Source: Bretschneidera sinensis
Lineage: Eukaryota; Streptophyta; Magnoliopsida; Brassicales; Akaniaceae
Assembly: GCA_023935145.1 (NCBI GenBank)
Contig: CM043699.1
Coordinates: 64,652,138 to 64,716,137 of the forward strand
Length of the DNA stretch: 64,000 nucleotides
Direction: 5' to 3'
Below the pieces are notes generated by a model. It had not been told where the DNA came from. It saw nothing but the letters and a program-made list of their open reading frames with translations, and did not search any database. Shown here one piece after another: positions 32,852 to 44,154 of this stretch. The translations under genes were made by a program, and so were the position numbers. Position 1 is the stretch's first letter, and each line of letters starts with the position of its first letter.

Positions 32852-34869
32852 ATGGGTCTAGGCCGAGCCTTTAGTGAGGGTGAATCCTTAGGGAGTGACA
32901 ACACTCGAGAGGGCCTATTGGCAATAGTTCCCTATGGGGCTGGGGGAGAAGAAGAGGAGAAGGAAGAGGATTCTTCTTCTGAGGATGAGGAGGAGGAAAA
33001 GAATTCTTCTTCTGAGGATGAGGATGAGGTAGATAATGTTTTAGCTGAGCTAAGGGGGGATATGAGGGTGGAGGAGAGGGTGCAATGGTTATTCACTAAA
33101 AATTTTATGCCAAATAAGTTGGAGGAAGAGGAGCTCGAGGTCATCATGCACATGTACCGTTTCCTAGAAAAGTACACCCTGAGGAACACTGGTGTTGGGG
33201 AGAGGGCTTGAGATGTTCGCTCGAGCAAAGCTCTCTTTGAGATATTTGTTTATGAACAGCACATGAGGATCGGGCTCAAATTCCCACTCTGACCTTTCCT
33301 CTGCTCAGTGCTGAGGTTCTTTAACATAGCATTGTGCTAGCTGGTGCCTAATTATATGCGTCTAATCATGGTGTTCATCTGCGTTTGCTTGGACGTGAAG
33401 GGGCTAATGAACCTAATGTTTTTAAAGCCCACTTCTAAATTAGCAAGCACAGCCAACATGTGTGGGTCGTGATTAGCTCCAGAACCAGGAAGGGGCTGCT
33501 GAAAAAAAAAAGCCTCCTCTATCAAGCAGTGGAAGAAAGCCTTCTTTTACGACCAAAGTGAGAAGAGTTTCGAGGTTCCACTATCTTGGAGTGTGGACTG
33601 TACGGGGAAGTGCAAGAAATTGCACCTCCTGCACCACGAGCAAGAGACATTGAAGGCTATGGTTACCGCACTCATTGTCGTGGGGGTCTTAAATGATAAC
33701 AAGGAGCTAGCGAAGCGCGACCTCTACCCTCATTGTCCTGAGGGGACCTTAGAGAGTGGTATACACTTAGCTGCTTTATATTTTAATAATTTAATAATTT
33801 CTTTATTTCTTGTTACTTATAGTTGTGTTTTTTGCTGAGTAGAGATGGAAGCCATAGCCAAAGTCAAGGAGAGAGCGAAGAAGATGTCCTAAGAGTGGAA
33901 GAGGGTTGCTCAAGCTGGGAAGCAGCCTGCACAGCCCTAAGGGTCGAGGAAGCTGCCGCGGGCTCCATCTCCCATCCCTATTGGAGTCGAGACCTCGAAC
34001 CCCTCCGAGCCCTCATCTGAGTGGAGGGATATATCTACCCGAGCAGACACGACCCTTTTCCTCATCCCAGAGAGCTCCTTTTGAGGTCGGAGTCTTTATG
34101 CCCAATTAGGGCATAAAGACGGATGGCTCAGTCTTTGCTCACCTCAAGGTCGCTCGGAAGCACTTCGTCTTGGGGATCCCTCTACGCGATGTGATCGAGC
34201 TCTCGAGGAAGTTGATTGAAGGCCTCTACTCCGTGGCCAAGGTCTTGGCTTCCCAAGTGAGTGTTTTCTCATTTGAACTTTTATTGCGAGTTTTTTCTGC
34301 TTCATGGTAGCTTATTCTCCTGCTTTTTGTTTTAGTCGAGCATGGTGCATGGGATGCTGTTGCACCGGTTCATGGATATGGGTGAGAGGCTGACCCGGTG
34401 CTAATGAAAGCTAGATGACAACTATGGGCTCATCCAGTAGCTGCAGGGTTCTTTGGAAGGAGTTTGCCTGAGCTAAGAGGGTGCGGACTGAGCCAGGGCT
34501 GAGGCCGTGGAGGAGAAGGAGGTCATGCGCAAAGAAAGAGATGCTACCATGGTCTTCGAGCATAAGCTGAGGGGGGAGATGGAGGAGCTCGTGAGGAGGG
34601 CTATGGAGGAGGCCCTAGCTGGCTTCAAAAACTCCTCTTTCTATCGAGAAACCGTGGAGGAGAAGGTCGGGCTCTAATTCTTTAAGGGGTTCTTGGAGGC
34701 TAAGAGGAAAGCTGAGGTGCTCTACCCTCAAGTTGACTTCTTGGCCCTCGAGATTGGTGCCTTGAAGGACGAGGACGGGGTCATTGTGGGTGGATCTAGA
34801 GGTGAGGAAGAGGCCCAGTCGAGTGATGCGGTAACAGAGGCTACGTCCGAAGAGGAGGTCGACCCTTGA
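32852..34869 (+). pseudogene. Antisense ORF of the Tat element
   Basis: Plus-strand coding remnants opposite to gag-pol. The first open piece (32852-33211, 119 codons) begins 'MGLGRAFSEGE', has two near-identical acidic blocks (residues about 30-60, SSSEDE) and ends 'FLEKYTLRNTGVGERA'. In the same frame 'EIFVYEQHMRIGLKFPL' and 'VLRFFNIALC' follow, resembling the plant 'putative gypsy type transposon' domain (PF04195). Then come 'MDCTGKCKKLHLLHHEQETL' (33593) and a coiled, charged C-terminus (34490-34860). A likely intron is 34257-34335 (GTGAGTG...TTTTAG), and another is possible near 33762-33841. In-frame stops are frequent. Function in intact relatives is unknown. Confidence 0.75.
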
Positions 34870-35127
34870 GGACTTGGAGCTTTTTCTTCTTTCTTTTCTT
34901 TTTGTAGACTAAGGCCGATAGTGCCTCCCTTTTCTCGTAACCATATTATTTAATGAAATTTCTAGTTTTTTCCTTCACGTTGTCACCCTTTGTAAACTTA
35001 ATACTTTTTATTGTTATTGGTGAGAGAGGCTGAGAGGAGATAACTTGGAAAATGAGGGTTTTTTCATTGATTACCGAGGTGTTCACAAGTTACATTTATG
35101 TGAAGCATGGAACTCGAATGGCGTACA

Positions 35128-36040
35128 CTATTGATAAAATTTGCAAAGGTTCTCCATGTTCCAAGTGTGAGGGATGGGCTTGCCATTCAACTCTTCAAGC
35201 TTGAAAGTGCTGGCTCGGTAAACTCTTTTGATGCGATACGGGCCTTCCCAATTTGGGACGAGCTTCCTCGTTTCTCGAGGGTGAGACAGTTCATTTTTTT
35301 TTTGTAGAACGAGATCACGTAGCTTAAAGCTTCTCTCTTTATCGAATATGAGCTTTATCATGAGCTTCGCCTATAAGATCAGGGTTCATCCGCAAGGCTT
35401 CTTCGTTGTTAGTTCGCTCGAAATTCTTTAACATAGGCACCCCAATCTTTAAGAGGATGACTGCTTCGGACCCGTACGTCATAAAGAAAGGAGTTTCTCC
35501 TATGGGTGTCCGAGTGATGGTTTAATAGGCCCATAGTATGTTCGAAAGATGGTTGATCCATTGCTTATTAGCTTATTCTAATCTTTTCTTGATGTCCTTT
35601 AGAAGTGTCTAGTTGGTCACCTCGGCTTACCCATTAGCTTGTGGATATTCTACGGAAGAGAATCGATGCTCGATGTGAAGCTCTTCGCAAAATGCCTTGA
35701 ACTGAGTGTTGTCAAACTGCTTGCCGTTGTCAGTGACCAGTATCCGAGGTATGCCGAATCGACACACTACGGACTTCCAAACAAAACTTTGAGCTTGATG
35801 ATCTGTTATACTAGAAAGTGGTTCCGCCTCTACCCACTTTGTGAAGTAATCTATTGCTACGATAAGATGTTTTCTCTGGCCGGGTGCCCTAGTGAAAGGA
35901 CCAAAGAGATGTATACCCCACATGGTGAAGGGAAGTGGGCTTGTGATCGAGGTGAGAGGGTTCGTCAGCTTGTGGGGCACAAGAGAGTATTGTTGACAGC
36001 TTCTGCACTTCTTGACTAATTCTACGTCATCTCTCTGCAT
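35128..36040 (-). pseudogene. Tat integrase
   Basis: The minus frame from 36040 opens 'MQRDDVELVKKCRSCQQYS', the end of the zinc-binding HHCC module. The core follows: 'MWGIHLFGPF' (first Asp replaced by His in 'GIHLFG'), 'FTKWVEAEPL', 'ILVTDNGKQFDN' (second Asp), 'YPQANG' (just before the Glu), then a stop at about 35627. A second piece (35361-35128) gives the C-terminal module, 'LVPNWEGPYRIKRVYR' and 'NMENLCKFYQ'. The Asp-to-His change and the stops make it inactive. Confidence 0.9.
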
Positions 36041-36419
36041 TTAGGGCCAACAGCACCCTTGACGGAATTCTTTGAAGGCTAAAGCCCCACTTCCTAGGTG
36101 ATTTTTGCATACCCCTTCGTGAACCTCCCAAAGAGCGTAATTGGCCTCGGTAGGCCTAAGACACTTCAAATAAGGCGTCGTAAGACCTCTTTTGTATAAC
36201 TGTTCATCTATGATTGCGTATCGGGAAGTACGAGAGATAAGTTTCCTAGCTTCATTTTTCTGCTCAAGTAGCTGACCATCACGTAAATACCGGAGGATTG
36301 GGTCTGCCTAGGTTTCTCTTTCGGTCACTTGCAGCACATGTACTTTATCGATGCTCGGGGCGATGAGAGTCTCAAGGTAAATGACTTGGGTTAGCTTAGT
36401 CTGTCGAGATGAGGTGAGT

Positions 36420-36737
36420 CCGGCTAGAGCATCAGCTTTTGAGTTCTTTACCCGAGGAGCCTGAGTTATCTGGAACACTCTGAATGCGGCGATGAGTTCT
36501 CTAACCTTCTTAAGGTATGAAAAATCTTCTCCCCTCGTTCCTCGAACTCACCGTTCATCTGATTTACCACTAGTTGCGAGTCGTTGTACATATCCAGGGC
36601 TTCAACAGCCATCGATTTTGCCAACTTCATTCTGACGAATAATGCCTCATATTCTGCTTCATTATTGGAAGTTCTGAACCAGAACCTTAAGGCATATTTA
36701 ATGAAAAATCCATCCGGATGGAAAATGATGAGCCCAA
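36420..36737 (-). pseudogene. Second (archaeal-type) RNase H of Tat, part 2
   Basis: Minus strand: 'IIFHPDGFFIKYALRFWF', 'TSNNEAEYEALFVRMKLAKS', 'MYNDSQLVVNQMNGE'. The Glu of EAEYEAL and the Asp of NDSQLV are the usual active-site residues. The domain is cut from its first part (38736-38900) by the nested solo LTR. This extra RNase H next to the integrase marks the Tat lineage. Confidence 0.88.
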
Positions 36738-37495
36738 TGTAACGATCCGTCCCGGGTTGGCCACCCTTGAGACGGTGTTATCACATTTTGAAAATCTCAG
36801 TACAACACATATATGCAACAATAAAAAAATACCAACTACAATTATTTACATAGATCAATCCTCAGCACTCAACAGGGGAGATACATCATTCAGATTTCAA
36901 TTGAACATTATATACCACATATTATGCATGAATATTTACAATATTTTTTTTCTTTCCATATGTTTGAGGATGTGAACCACGTGGCTTACAGAAAATGATT
37001 TAATCTGAAACTCCGTTCACAATTCTATCTGTCCTGCCAGCTACCTGAAATTATTGAACAATGAAGAGTGAGCTTCACAAGCTTAGTGAATTAAACTTAC
37101 TAGAAGTATTCAGTTTGTATAATTAGTCTTCTAATATTCATTCATCTATATCTCATATATATTTGATAATAACTTTATATTATCACAACTCATATCAAAT
37201 CTCCATCCTTTATAAATCTCTTATTCTCATATAATTAATCATCATCTTGAGACTATCAATTCTATCTCATAATTACCTCATGATGAGATTCATATCATAT
37301 AATCAATCACCTAGATAATTCTCATCATTTCATTTTTTCATTTTTTCTTCTCAGCATAATTGTCTCTTTGTGAGACTCATTCATCTATAAAAAAATTACA
37401 ATCATGAATAGCACTTTAGCATCTCAATAATAAAATAAATATTTAAAACAAATGTACTTGAGAACGTCTTCCCACATATCGACATGTTTTAGCTT

Positions 37496-37660
37496 AGACT
37501 AACTGCCCTCCCGATTCTTTTATTTTATTTAGACCGACTGCCTTACCGGTTCTTTTATTTCCAGCATATACCGATTGTCATTGTTTTCATTTAGACCGAC
37601 TGCCCTCCCGGTTCTTTTATTTCCATTTAGACTGGTTGCCTTTCCAGTTCTTTTATTTCA
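37496..37660 (+). repeat. AGACCGACTGCCCTCCCGG tandem repeat
   Basis: About four decayed units, each with GACCGACTGCC, then CTCCCGGTTCTTTTATTT. Found inside the nested solo LTR only. Confidence 0.8.
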
Positions 37661-38449
37661 TGCATATGCATATGAATAATGGTATGAATCATATAAACAA
37701 TAATACAAAAACAAGCATACATTTAGACGTTCAAATTAACTATCCTGCTTTTTCTCAAATTATTTTTTTTTTGGATCAGTTTCACTAAATTCTTCTCCTC
37801 ATATATCATATCAGATCATCAACCATAGCTCGTCAAGAATTTCATTTATCACCTTCATTATTAATTCGATTCATTATTCTAATAATATTACTTCCTATAT
37901 AATAATTCTCTACATATCAATTATTTCTATGATACCCATCAACCAACTTTCATCTTTCTTCAAATCATAAATTAATGATTTATTCAAATACTATCACTAC
38001 ATATTTCATATTTATCTTGATTACTTAAAGTAAATCTAACTCACCACGTAGCACATAGAGCTACCCGTGGATCACCTCCTTGCCCTTCTTGCTCCTCTCA
38101 GCAATTTCCCCCGGTTGCTGATCGTCAACACGTGACATAATATTTATATTAAAATTTCTAATTTATTCTTCAATTCCTTCATAATTCATAGCCTTTGAAA
38201 ATTCCCACATTGAATTTCGAAAAATTTCATGTATGTTAAATTTCAAAAATAAACTTCATGTTATTACCTTCTATTTTTCTTAGAGCTTTCCGTGACTCTC
38301 TATAAAATTCTCCTATAAACCCCTTCAAAATTTTACTCTTTCAACATTTCTTTCGGTCCCCAAGTGTTTAGAGAAATAGAGTAGTTTGAATTGTAGAAGG
38401 AAGAAAACCAATCAGGATTTGATAAGTATAATTAAAATAAAGAACAAAG

Positions 38450-38494
38450 TGTATGTGTGTGTGTCTGTGTGTGTGTGTATATATATATATATAT
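38450..38494 (+). repeat. TG/TA microsatellite
   Basis: Runs of GTGTGT followed by TATATATA, inside the nested solo LTR. A T-run lies near 38602. Confidence 0.85.
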
Positions 38495-38735
38495 AAATTT
38501 TCCGCTCCCCACCGTTTCATTTTTTTGCTGTATATCATGCAGTGATACACAACATTTAATCTTTCTCTTTTGGTAACACTTGGATTCCAAGTGTTACCAT
38601 GTTTTTTTTTTTTTTTTGCTTTTTTCCAAAAGAATTTTTTTATAAAAATTAAATCTTTCGCGTATATATATATTATATTATATTAACTTGATGTCATATT
38701 TATTAAATTATTTCTTTACAAATACGGGTATTACA

Positions 38736-38900
38736 CCTGTCCCACTTCCGGTGTTGTTGGAAGAGCTATCAACATGAAAGGTCCACTGTGGAATTTAATC
38801 GGCTATCTCTTGTTATGAGGTTTTGTTCAGGCTCTCCTAGAATGTTGTCTCCACAACGAAATTTGCGAGGGCTTGACCCTTGATGGCCTTTCGGGGATTG
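38736..38900 (-). pseudogene. Second RNase H of Tat, part 1
   Basis: Minus strand 'WTFHVDSSSNNTGSGTG': the catalytic Asp strand of the archaeal-type RNase H and its glycine-rich turn. The first residues after the turn are on the far side of the nested LTR (36737). Confidence 0.8.
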
Positions 38901-39016
38901 TACTGGATGTCGAATTCCTCGAGCTCTATGGACCACGTAACCATCCTCCTCGAGACGTGCGGCTTATGAAGCACTTGTCTCAGTGGCTGACCTGTTAAGA
39001 GGATGATGGTGTGTGC

Positions 39017-39430
39017 CTAGAAATACGACCGAAGCTTCCGCGCTGTGATTAGGAGAGCGTACGCCATCTTTTCTATCGGGAGGTACCATACTTCTACATC
39101 ATGAAGGATTTTGCTAACATAGTACATGGGTTTTTGGACACCCATATTTTCCTGAATCAGAATGGAGGTCATTACTTCCTGCCCAGCCGATAAATATAGG
39201 AAGGGTTCATCTCTCGTGACAGATTTGGTTAAAAGTGGGGGAAAACTCAGATATTCCTTCAGCTCCTCAAAGGGTTTTTGATAGTCTTCAATCCAGGCAA
39301 AGTCTTTTACCTTCTTGATTGCTCTAAAGAAGATGAGGCATTTCTCTGTAGATTTCGACAAGAAACGACTGAGTGTCGCTATATGCCTTGTCAGCCTTTG
39401 CACTTCCTTTATTGTCCGAGGAGGGGTCAT
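39017..39430 (-). pseudogene. Tat RT end and first RNase H
   Basis: A 137-codon open piece: 'PPRTIKEVQRLTRHIATLSR' (end of the RT thumb), 'FFRAIKKVKDFAWIEDYQ', 'FEELKEYLSFPPLLTK', then 'LYLSAGQEVMTSILIQE' and 'MYYVSKILHDVEVWYLPIEK' of the Gypsy RNase H. The expected catalytic Asp (LYLAVSD-type) is not seen, as in many Tat elements, whose first RNase H is weakened while the second one is kept. Confidence 0.88.
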
Positions 39431-40524
39431 ACTGAGGATAGCCTCGATCTTTTATGGGTTAGCTTTTATTCTTCTTTGGGTGACCATAAAACCAAGAAAC
39501 TTCCCCCTAGTGACTCCGAATGCCCACTTTGTGGGGTTCAGCTTCATCTGGTGATCTGAAGCACCTTGAATGCCTCCTCTAGGTTGGAGTTGTGGTTTTT
39601 GCCTTTGACACTCCTAGCCAACATGTCGTCCACATAAACTTCCATATTTCTTTCGATCTACGTGCAAAAGATATTGTTCACCAACCTCTGATAGGTTACC
39701 TTGACATTTTTTAGCCTGAAGGGCATGACTTTGTAACAGTACAACCCTTGGTCCATGATGAAGGCTGTTTTCTCCTGGTCAAACTTATGCATGCAGATCT
39801 AGTTATAGCCAGAATAAGCATCCATGAAAGTTAGAAGTTCATGCCTCGAGGTGGTGTCAACCATCTGATCGATCCACGACAAAGGAAAGTTGTCTTTTGG
39901 GCATGCCTTGTTCAAGTCTGTGAAGTCAATGCAAATTTGCCACTTGCCGTTGGGCTTTTTGACCATCACCATATTGGATACCTAATCGGGATAGTTCGTC
40001 TCCCGGATAAAGTCTGCTATGAGTAGCTTATCAACTTCAGTCTTGATGGCGATTTACCACTGGGGGGTGAATGACCTCTTCTTCTGAATGACTAGCTTAT
40101 GGCTCAGGTCCATATTTAGCCAATACATGATGACCTCAGGGCTGATCCTAAGCATATCCGAGGTTGACCACGCAAACAAGTCTTGATTACTCCGTAAAAG
40201 AGAGATGAGGGATATTTTGAGATCCTCGGGGAGACCGAAGCCAATTTGGAATGTTCTGGAGATGTCTTCACCAAGTGGGACAGCGGTTAACTCCTCCATG
40301 GGTCGGCCACGTGGGGTTTTTACCTCATCTCTAAAGTCTTCCACTTCGAAGGGTAAGGCCTCGGTTCTTTTTCCTCCTCTTACAGCATTCAAATAATATA
40401 AACTGGAGACCAACTGGTTTCCTTTAACTTCACCCACTCCATCATCAGTGGGGAACTTTATTTTCAAATGGTAGGTGGAAACAACTGCATTCAGTTTGTT
40501 GAGAATGGGTCTATCGAGAATCAC
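39430..40524 (-). pseudogene. Tat reverse transcriptase
   Basis: The open piece 40524-40054 starts with 'ILDRPILNKLNAVVSTYHL' and 'IKFPTDDGVGEVKGNQ', the protease-to-RT junction of Tat elements. It continues with 'MLRISPEVIMYWLNM', then 'KKRSFTPQW' at the RT entry. After stops the minus strand shows 'NMEVYVDDMLA' with an intact catalytic YVDD (39627-39638), followed by 'GKFLGFMVT' and 'KIEAIL'. Stops near 40050, 39985, 39800 and 39660 disrupt it. Confidence 0.9.
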
Positions 40525-40539
40525 ATTGTAGGACGACGG

Positions 40540-40880
40540 TCATTTGACTACCAGAAAGTAGTATGCATAGTAGTAGTTCATGGAGCCGTCCCCGCGGTGA
40601 TCAGGAGAACTATGCTGCAGTTTGCCAACACCGGAGCCTCTGAGAAGCCATACAGTAGGGCGAAGATCGACTCTAGCTGGCTATCATTCAACTTCATCTA
40701 CTAAAAAGTATCATAGAATAAGATGTCTGTCGAACTCCCGTTATCCACCAAGATGTATCTGGCGTCGTGGTTAGCTATAAGAAGGGAGACTACTGTGGCA
40801 TCATCGTGTGGGGTTTGCACTCTATCTAGATCATCTTCAATGAAGAGATCATTTTGTTTGTCTTCCTTCTCTTATAAGGC
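40540..40880 (-). pseudogene. Tat aspartic protease relic
   Basis: Minus strand 'DDATVVSLLIANHDARYILV', then 'DNGSSTDILFYDTF' around 40700-40750, the retropepsin motif (here DNGSS, as in Tat relatives). Stops follow shortly after. Confidence 0.8.
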
Positions 40881-40899
40881 CCGCCGATGTAGGCCATGG

Positions 40900-42505
40900 A
40901 CCTAGCGTATACTTTTCTGTTCTGCCCCAAGTTTCCTCTGGCGGCTAACCTGCCATAGATTGTTTTGATAATTCTAGTGACTTTGACTTCTTGTCCTCCT
41001 TGGTTAAGTTCTCCTCGGTTCGGCCTCGGATTCTTCCAAGGAGTTTGATGTTTCAGTTCTAATTAGAGGGACGTTTAGGACTCCTACTAGATTGATCAAG
41101 AATTCTTTCTTGCTATGATTCGGTAAACTCCTTCAAGTGCCCTTGATTGATAAGGGCCTCAATCTATTGTTTCAGAGTGCGGCATTCCTCAGTATTGTAC
41201 CCATGGTTTCTATGGAATCGAAACCACTTGCTCTGATCTCCGTTGAGGCATTGCAGCTTTGGGGGCCATTGAAGGATTGCTTTGTCTTGGAACTGCATCA
41301 GGACATTGGTTCTAGATGTGTTAAGAGGAGTGAAACTTTTAAAATGGGTGGTGGCCTTATATCTACCCTCATGGTGGGGTTTTTTTGTCGTTCCACCGTG
41401 AGGGTCTTTGATGTCTTTCCTATTCTTCTCCGTTTCTCATTCTCTTTCTCTTTGAAAAGCTTGATCTTCTTCTACTAGCATGTACTTCTCTGTTTGGGTC
41501 AAGACCTTGTTCATGTCTTTTAGTGGTTGCATGGTGAGCTTGGAGCTAAAGATTCCAGATCTTAGTCTATTTTTGAATGCCAGCATCTGAACATTGGGAT
41601 TGAGGTCAGGGATCTCCTAAGCAGCAGCGTTGAACCTTGAAATGTAGGCTCGAAGCCTCTTCCCTCGATGCTGAATGATGTTGAATAGGATCTTTGAGGT
41701 CTTCTTAGGTCCTTTACTATTGAGAAAGTGAGAGGCAAAGGCGTAGTTGAGCTCTTTGAAAGTACCGATGGTTTCTGGCTTCAATCGGGAATACCATGTA
41801 TCGGCAACTTTTTCAAGTGTCAAGGAAACAGTCTACACATGACTGGATCAAAGTGCCAATGCAGCATCATGGTAGTCTTGTAATGTTGTAGGTGGTCCAA
41901 GGGATATACCAAGCCGTCATAAGGCTTGATTTGTAGCATCCGAAAATTTGGTGGGAGCAGAGCTTCGAGAATTTCCTGTGTGAATGGTGGGTCGTAGACA
42001 CTGAGTTCATCCAGGACATTATGATTTTGGAGTTTGAAGGCTTCATTAATATTTTCTTCCATCTCCTCAACCCGTTTGGCTAGGCCAAGGTTGCTTCTAG
42101 AGGAGGAGCCTCCTCTAGATTTATTGGCACGAGGTGGCGAAGACTCCACAATGGAACGATTATCGATGGGGAACCCGTCACTAGGAGGGCTAGTTTGCTT
42201 GGGAGAGCGGTGAAGAGATGGGGGCGAGGGCTGTCTACCCCTTCTCCGGACTTCGACGGCCAGGTTCGTCATTAAACGAGAGAGCTCTAGGAACTGCGCT
42301 AGAATCATTGGAATAGCAGGATGTGTCGAGGCGGCTCCTCAGAGATTTTCAAGCGGGTTGATCTTCGTGCACCAGAGGTCCTGTGTTCAGACATAGCAAG
42401 GAATCTTGAGTCAGACTGCTGGTTGTGGGTACTATTTTGTGTAGGTGCAGCACTAGTTCCGGCGACTCTCTTGCCGATGTTTCTGATGGTGTTTCTGGGC
42501 GACAT
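40900..42505 (-). pseudogene. Tat gag
   Basis: Pieces 42505-42305, 42308-41820 and 41823-41617 read as one gag. A basic N-terminus ('RTSGARRSTRLK') leads into a Pro/Ser-rich stretch with a helical 'LAKRVEEMEENINEAFKLQN'. The capsid core follows: 'LLPPNFRMLQIKPYDGLVYP', 'LEKVADTWYSRLKPETIGTF', 'FASHFLNSKG', 'FNIIQHRGKRLRAYISRFN'. Further on come 'QTEKYMLVEED' and 'WFRFHRNHGYNTEECRTLKQ', the single H/C motif of this lineage. Stops at several points (for example about 41821 and 41616) prevent a full protein. Confidence 0.9.
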
Positions 42506-42570
42506 GGCAACAAATGAGTTCTTTAGATTTCTTCGCTTCTACTGGTTAGCAAGAGATTGGTTGTTTTTAT

Positions 42571-42582
42571 GGACGGCGCCAA
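42571..42582 (-). promoter_or_regulatory. Primer-binding site of the Tat element
   Basis: Minus strand TTGGCGCCGTCC, two bases after the LTR end ...CACCAACA. A well-known plant Gypsy primer-binding phrase (TTGGCGCCGTCTGTGGG). Confidence 0.85.
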
Positions 42583-42584
42583 TC

Positions 42585-43088
42585 TGTTGGTGCTGAAAAT
42601 CTGCTGTTGAGTTGGAGGTCCAGGATTCCGCGGTCTGCACAAAGAAAGAGGGATGAACTAAAGAGTCACCAGATGAAAGCGGGGGTGGTGCCTTTGAAGA
42701 CTCTCTGATGCCTTTGTCAGTTCAAAGTTTTGAGAAATTGGAGAGGGTTATGATATTAGTGTTTCAGTGATGAACTTGAATTCAGTTTAGATCTACTTAC
42801 CTTAGGATTTTTATAGTGGTTCAGAGGGCAAGTTGATCATGTTCTCGGGATGACGTGATCCCTAAGATCCCGCTTTTCTAGCAAAAGGTCTTGTCGCATG
42901 TTCAAGGACAGCGCAGTCCCTGAAATGTTGCTTCTATTCTTGTGTGTGAGAAGTCTGTGAATGATTACGTCTTCATCATCTGCTCTACCACGTGCTTGTT
43001 ATTGATGTAGCCACGTGTCATCCGGTCATTGGAGGGGAGTTATCCACGTGTCGCCAGGCTATTGGAGAGTGAATTATTCACTACATCA
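42585..43088 (-). repeat. 5' LTR of the Tat element
   Basis: 504 bp, pairs with 31020-31522 over its whole length. Minus strand TGATGTAGTG...CACCAACA. Shares the CACGTG boxes with its partner. Confidence 0.94.
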
Positions 43089-43093
43089 GTAAC
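43089..43093 (+). repeat. Right TSD (GTAAC) of the Tat element
   Basis: GTAAC, identical to 31015-31019. Confidence 0.92.
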
Positions 43094-44094
43094 CAAAAGT
43101 TGTAAGAACAAATAAGAGACTAGGTTGGTGTAACTTTTTCTACAATTTGGTTTCTAAATACAAGTTACTCATTAACTCATAAGTCCATAGAAGATTTGTT
43201 TTTTTTTTTGTTTAATTTTTATTGTTATTATCAACATTAATATTAATTATTAATTATTAATCAATATATGTTATTATTAATAATTAATTGACTTGTAGTT
43301 ATTGTTTATCAATACAATAATATATGTTTTATTATTTATATTATTCTTATATCATCATTGTTTCAGATTTAATTTAAAATAGACCTGTTTAGAAAAAAAT
43401 AGTTTCTTTTTCATATTTATTAAAATTAAAAGATTACCTTATCAACATATTTTAATCTGTTAAATAATAATGGTTTTAAACTCTTTTGAAATTATTTTAA
43501 ATAGTTTCACAAATGTTTTAAATTTTTTGATTAAATCTAGGCTTGATATCTATTTCATAGTAAATTTATTGAATGTTTTATTTAAAAATTAAAAAAATAA
43601 AAAGATAATTGTTACATCAATTTTACAAAAAAAAAAAAAAATTAAATCAATATGTTACTTATCCATTCTATAAATAATTATTGTTATTGTAAGAAAATAA
43701 TTCGTTGTTTTCAATCATAACTCTGTCTTAATTCATTTGCAATTTCAATTCAATTTCAAATTTGTTATAATCATCAAACACATACTATTTTATTTTATAA
43801 ACAGATTTGTTGATAAATTGTTTTAAATAAAACGTTTAAAAGGGAAAATAATAAAGTAACAAAAACAAATATCTCATTATTACAAGGTTTTAGAATACTT
43901 AATATCTTATTGAAGTTTGTCTTAGGCGGTAGTTTGTATGGTACTTAACTTTGATATGTATTTTCTTTTATGCAAATAAGATACGTTATAGTTATTAATT
44001 GAGTTTATTTGTGTTAATCTTATTCATATAGATTTTTTAGTATTTGAAATATTGAACCTAGATTTTATTACTCACAAAAATTTGAGTTGTCCTA
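43094..44094. other. AT-rich sequence without genes
   Basis: Very AT-rich (many TTATTA and AATTAA runs, an A-run near 43629). It continues the host sequence interrupted by the Tat element, which is also AT-rich at 30350-31014. Nothing else recognised. Confidence 0.6.
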
Positions 44095-44154
44095 AATAGT
44101 TCCTAGAATGGCATCATACGAGGAAGCCAGTAGTGTAAAAACGAAAAAAAGGCA

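Larger units (their letters stand above)
36738..38735 (+). mobile_element. Solo LTR nested in the Tat element
   Basis: 1998 bp starting TGTAACGATCCG and ending GGGTATTACA, the inverted TGTAA/TTACA ends of many plant Gypsy LTRs. It splits the second RNase H between 'NNTGSGTG' (38736 side) and 'LIIFHPDG' (36735 side), so its limits are clear from the interrupted coding frame. Flanks CCCAA and CCTGT do not form a clean TSD. Contains an AGACCGACTGCC repeat (37496-37660) and a TG/TA microsatellite (38450-38494). Strand is arbitrary. Confidence 0.75.
31020..43088 (-). mobile_element. Complete Tat-type Ty3/Gypsy element with antisense ORF
   Basis: 12,069 bp between LTRs at 31020-31522 and 42585-43088 with a perfect GTAAC TSD. 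On the minus strand: 5' LTR, primer-binding site TTGGCGCCGTCC, gag, protease, RT, RNase H, a second (archaeal-type) RNase H, integrase, then about 3.6 kb of extra sequence and the 3' LTR. The double RNase H, and a plus-strand ORF between pol and the 3' LTR, are traits of the Tat lineage. A 1998-bp solo LTR is nested in the second RNase H. The LTRs look about 85-90% identical by eye, so it is old. Stops in gag, pol and the antisense ORF show it is dead. Confidence 0.94.

Noticed and set aside
32932..33228. Minus-strand Ser-rich ORF opposite the antisense gene
   Set aside because: Shadow of the acidic GAG/GAT-rich plus-strand frame; poly-Ser is what its complement gives.
35639..36019. Plus-strand 126-codon ORF
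   Set aside because: Antisense shadow of the Tat integrase, whose minus-strand motifs are clear.
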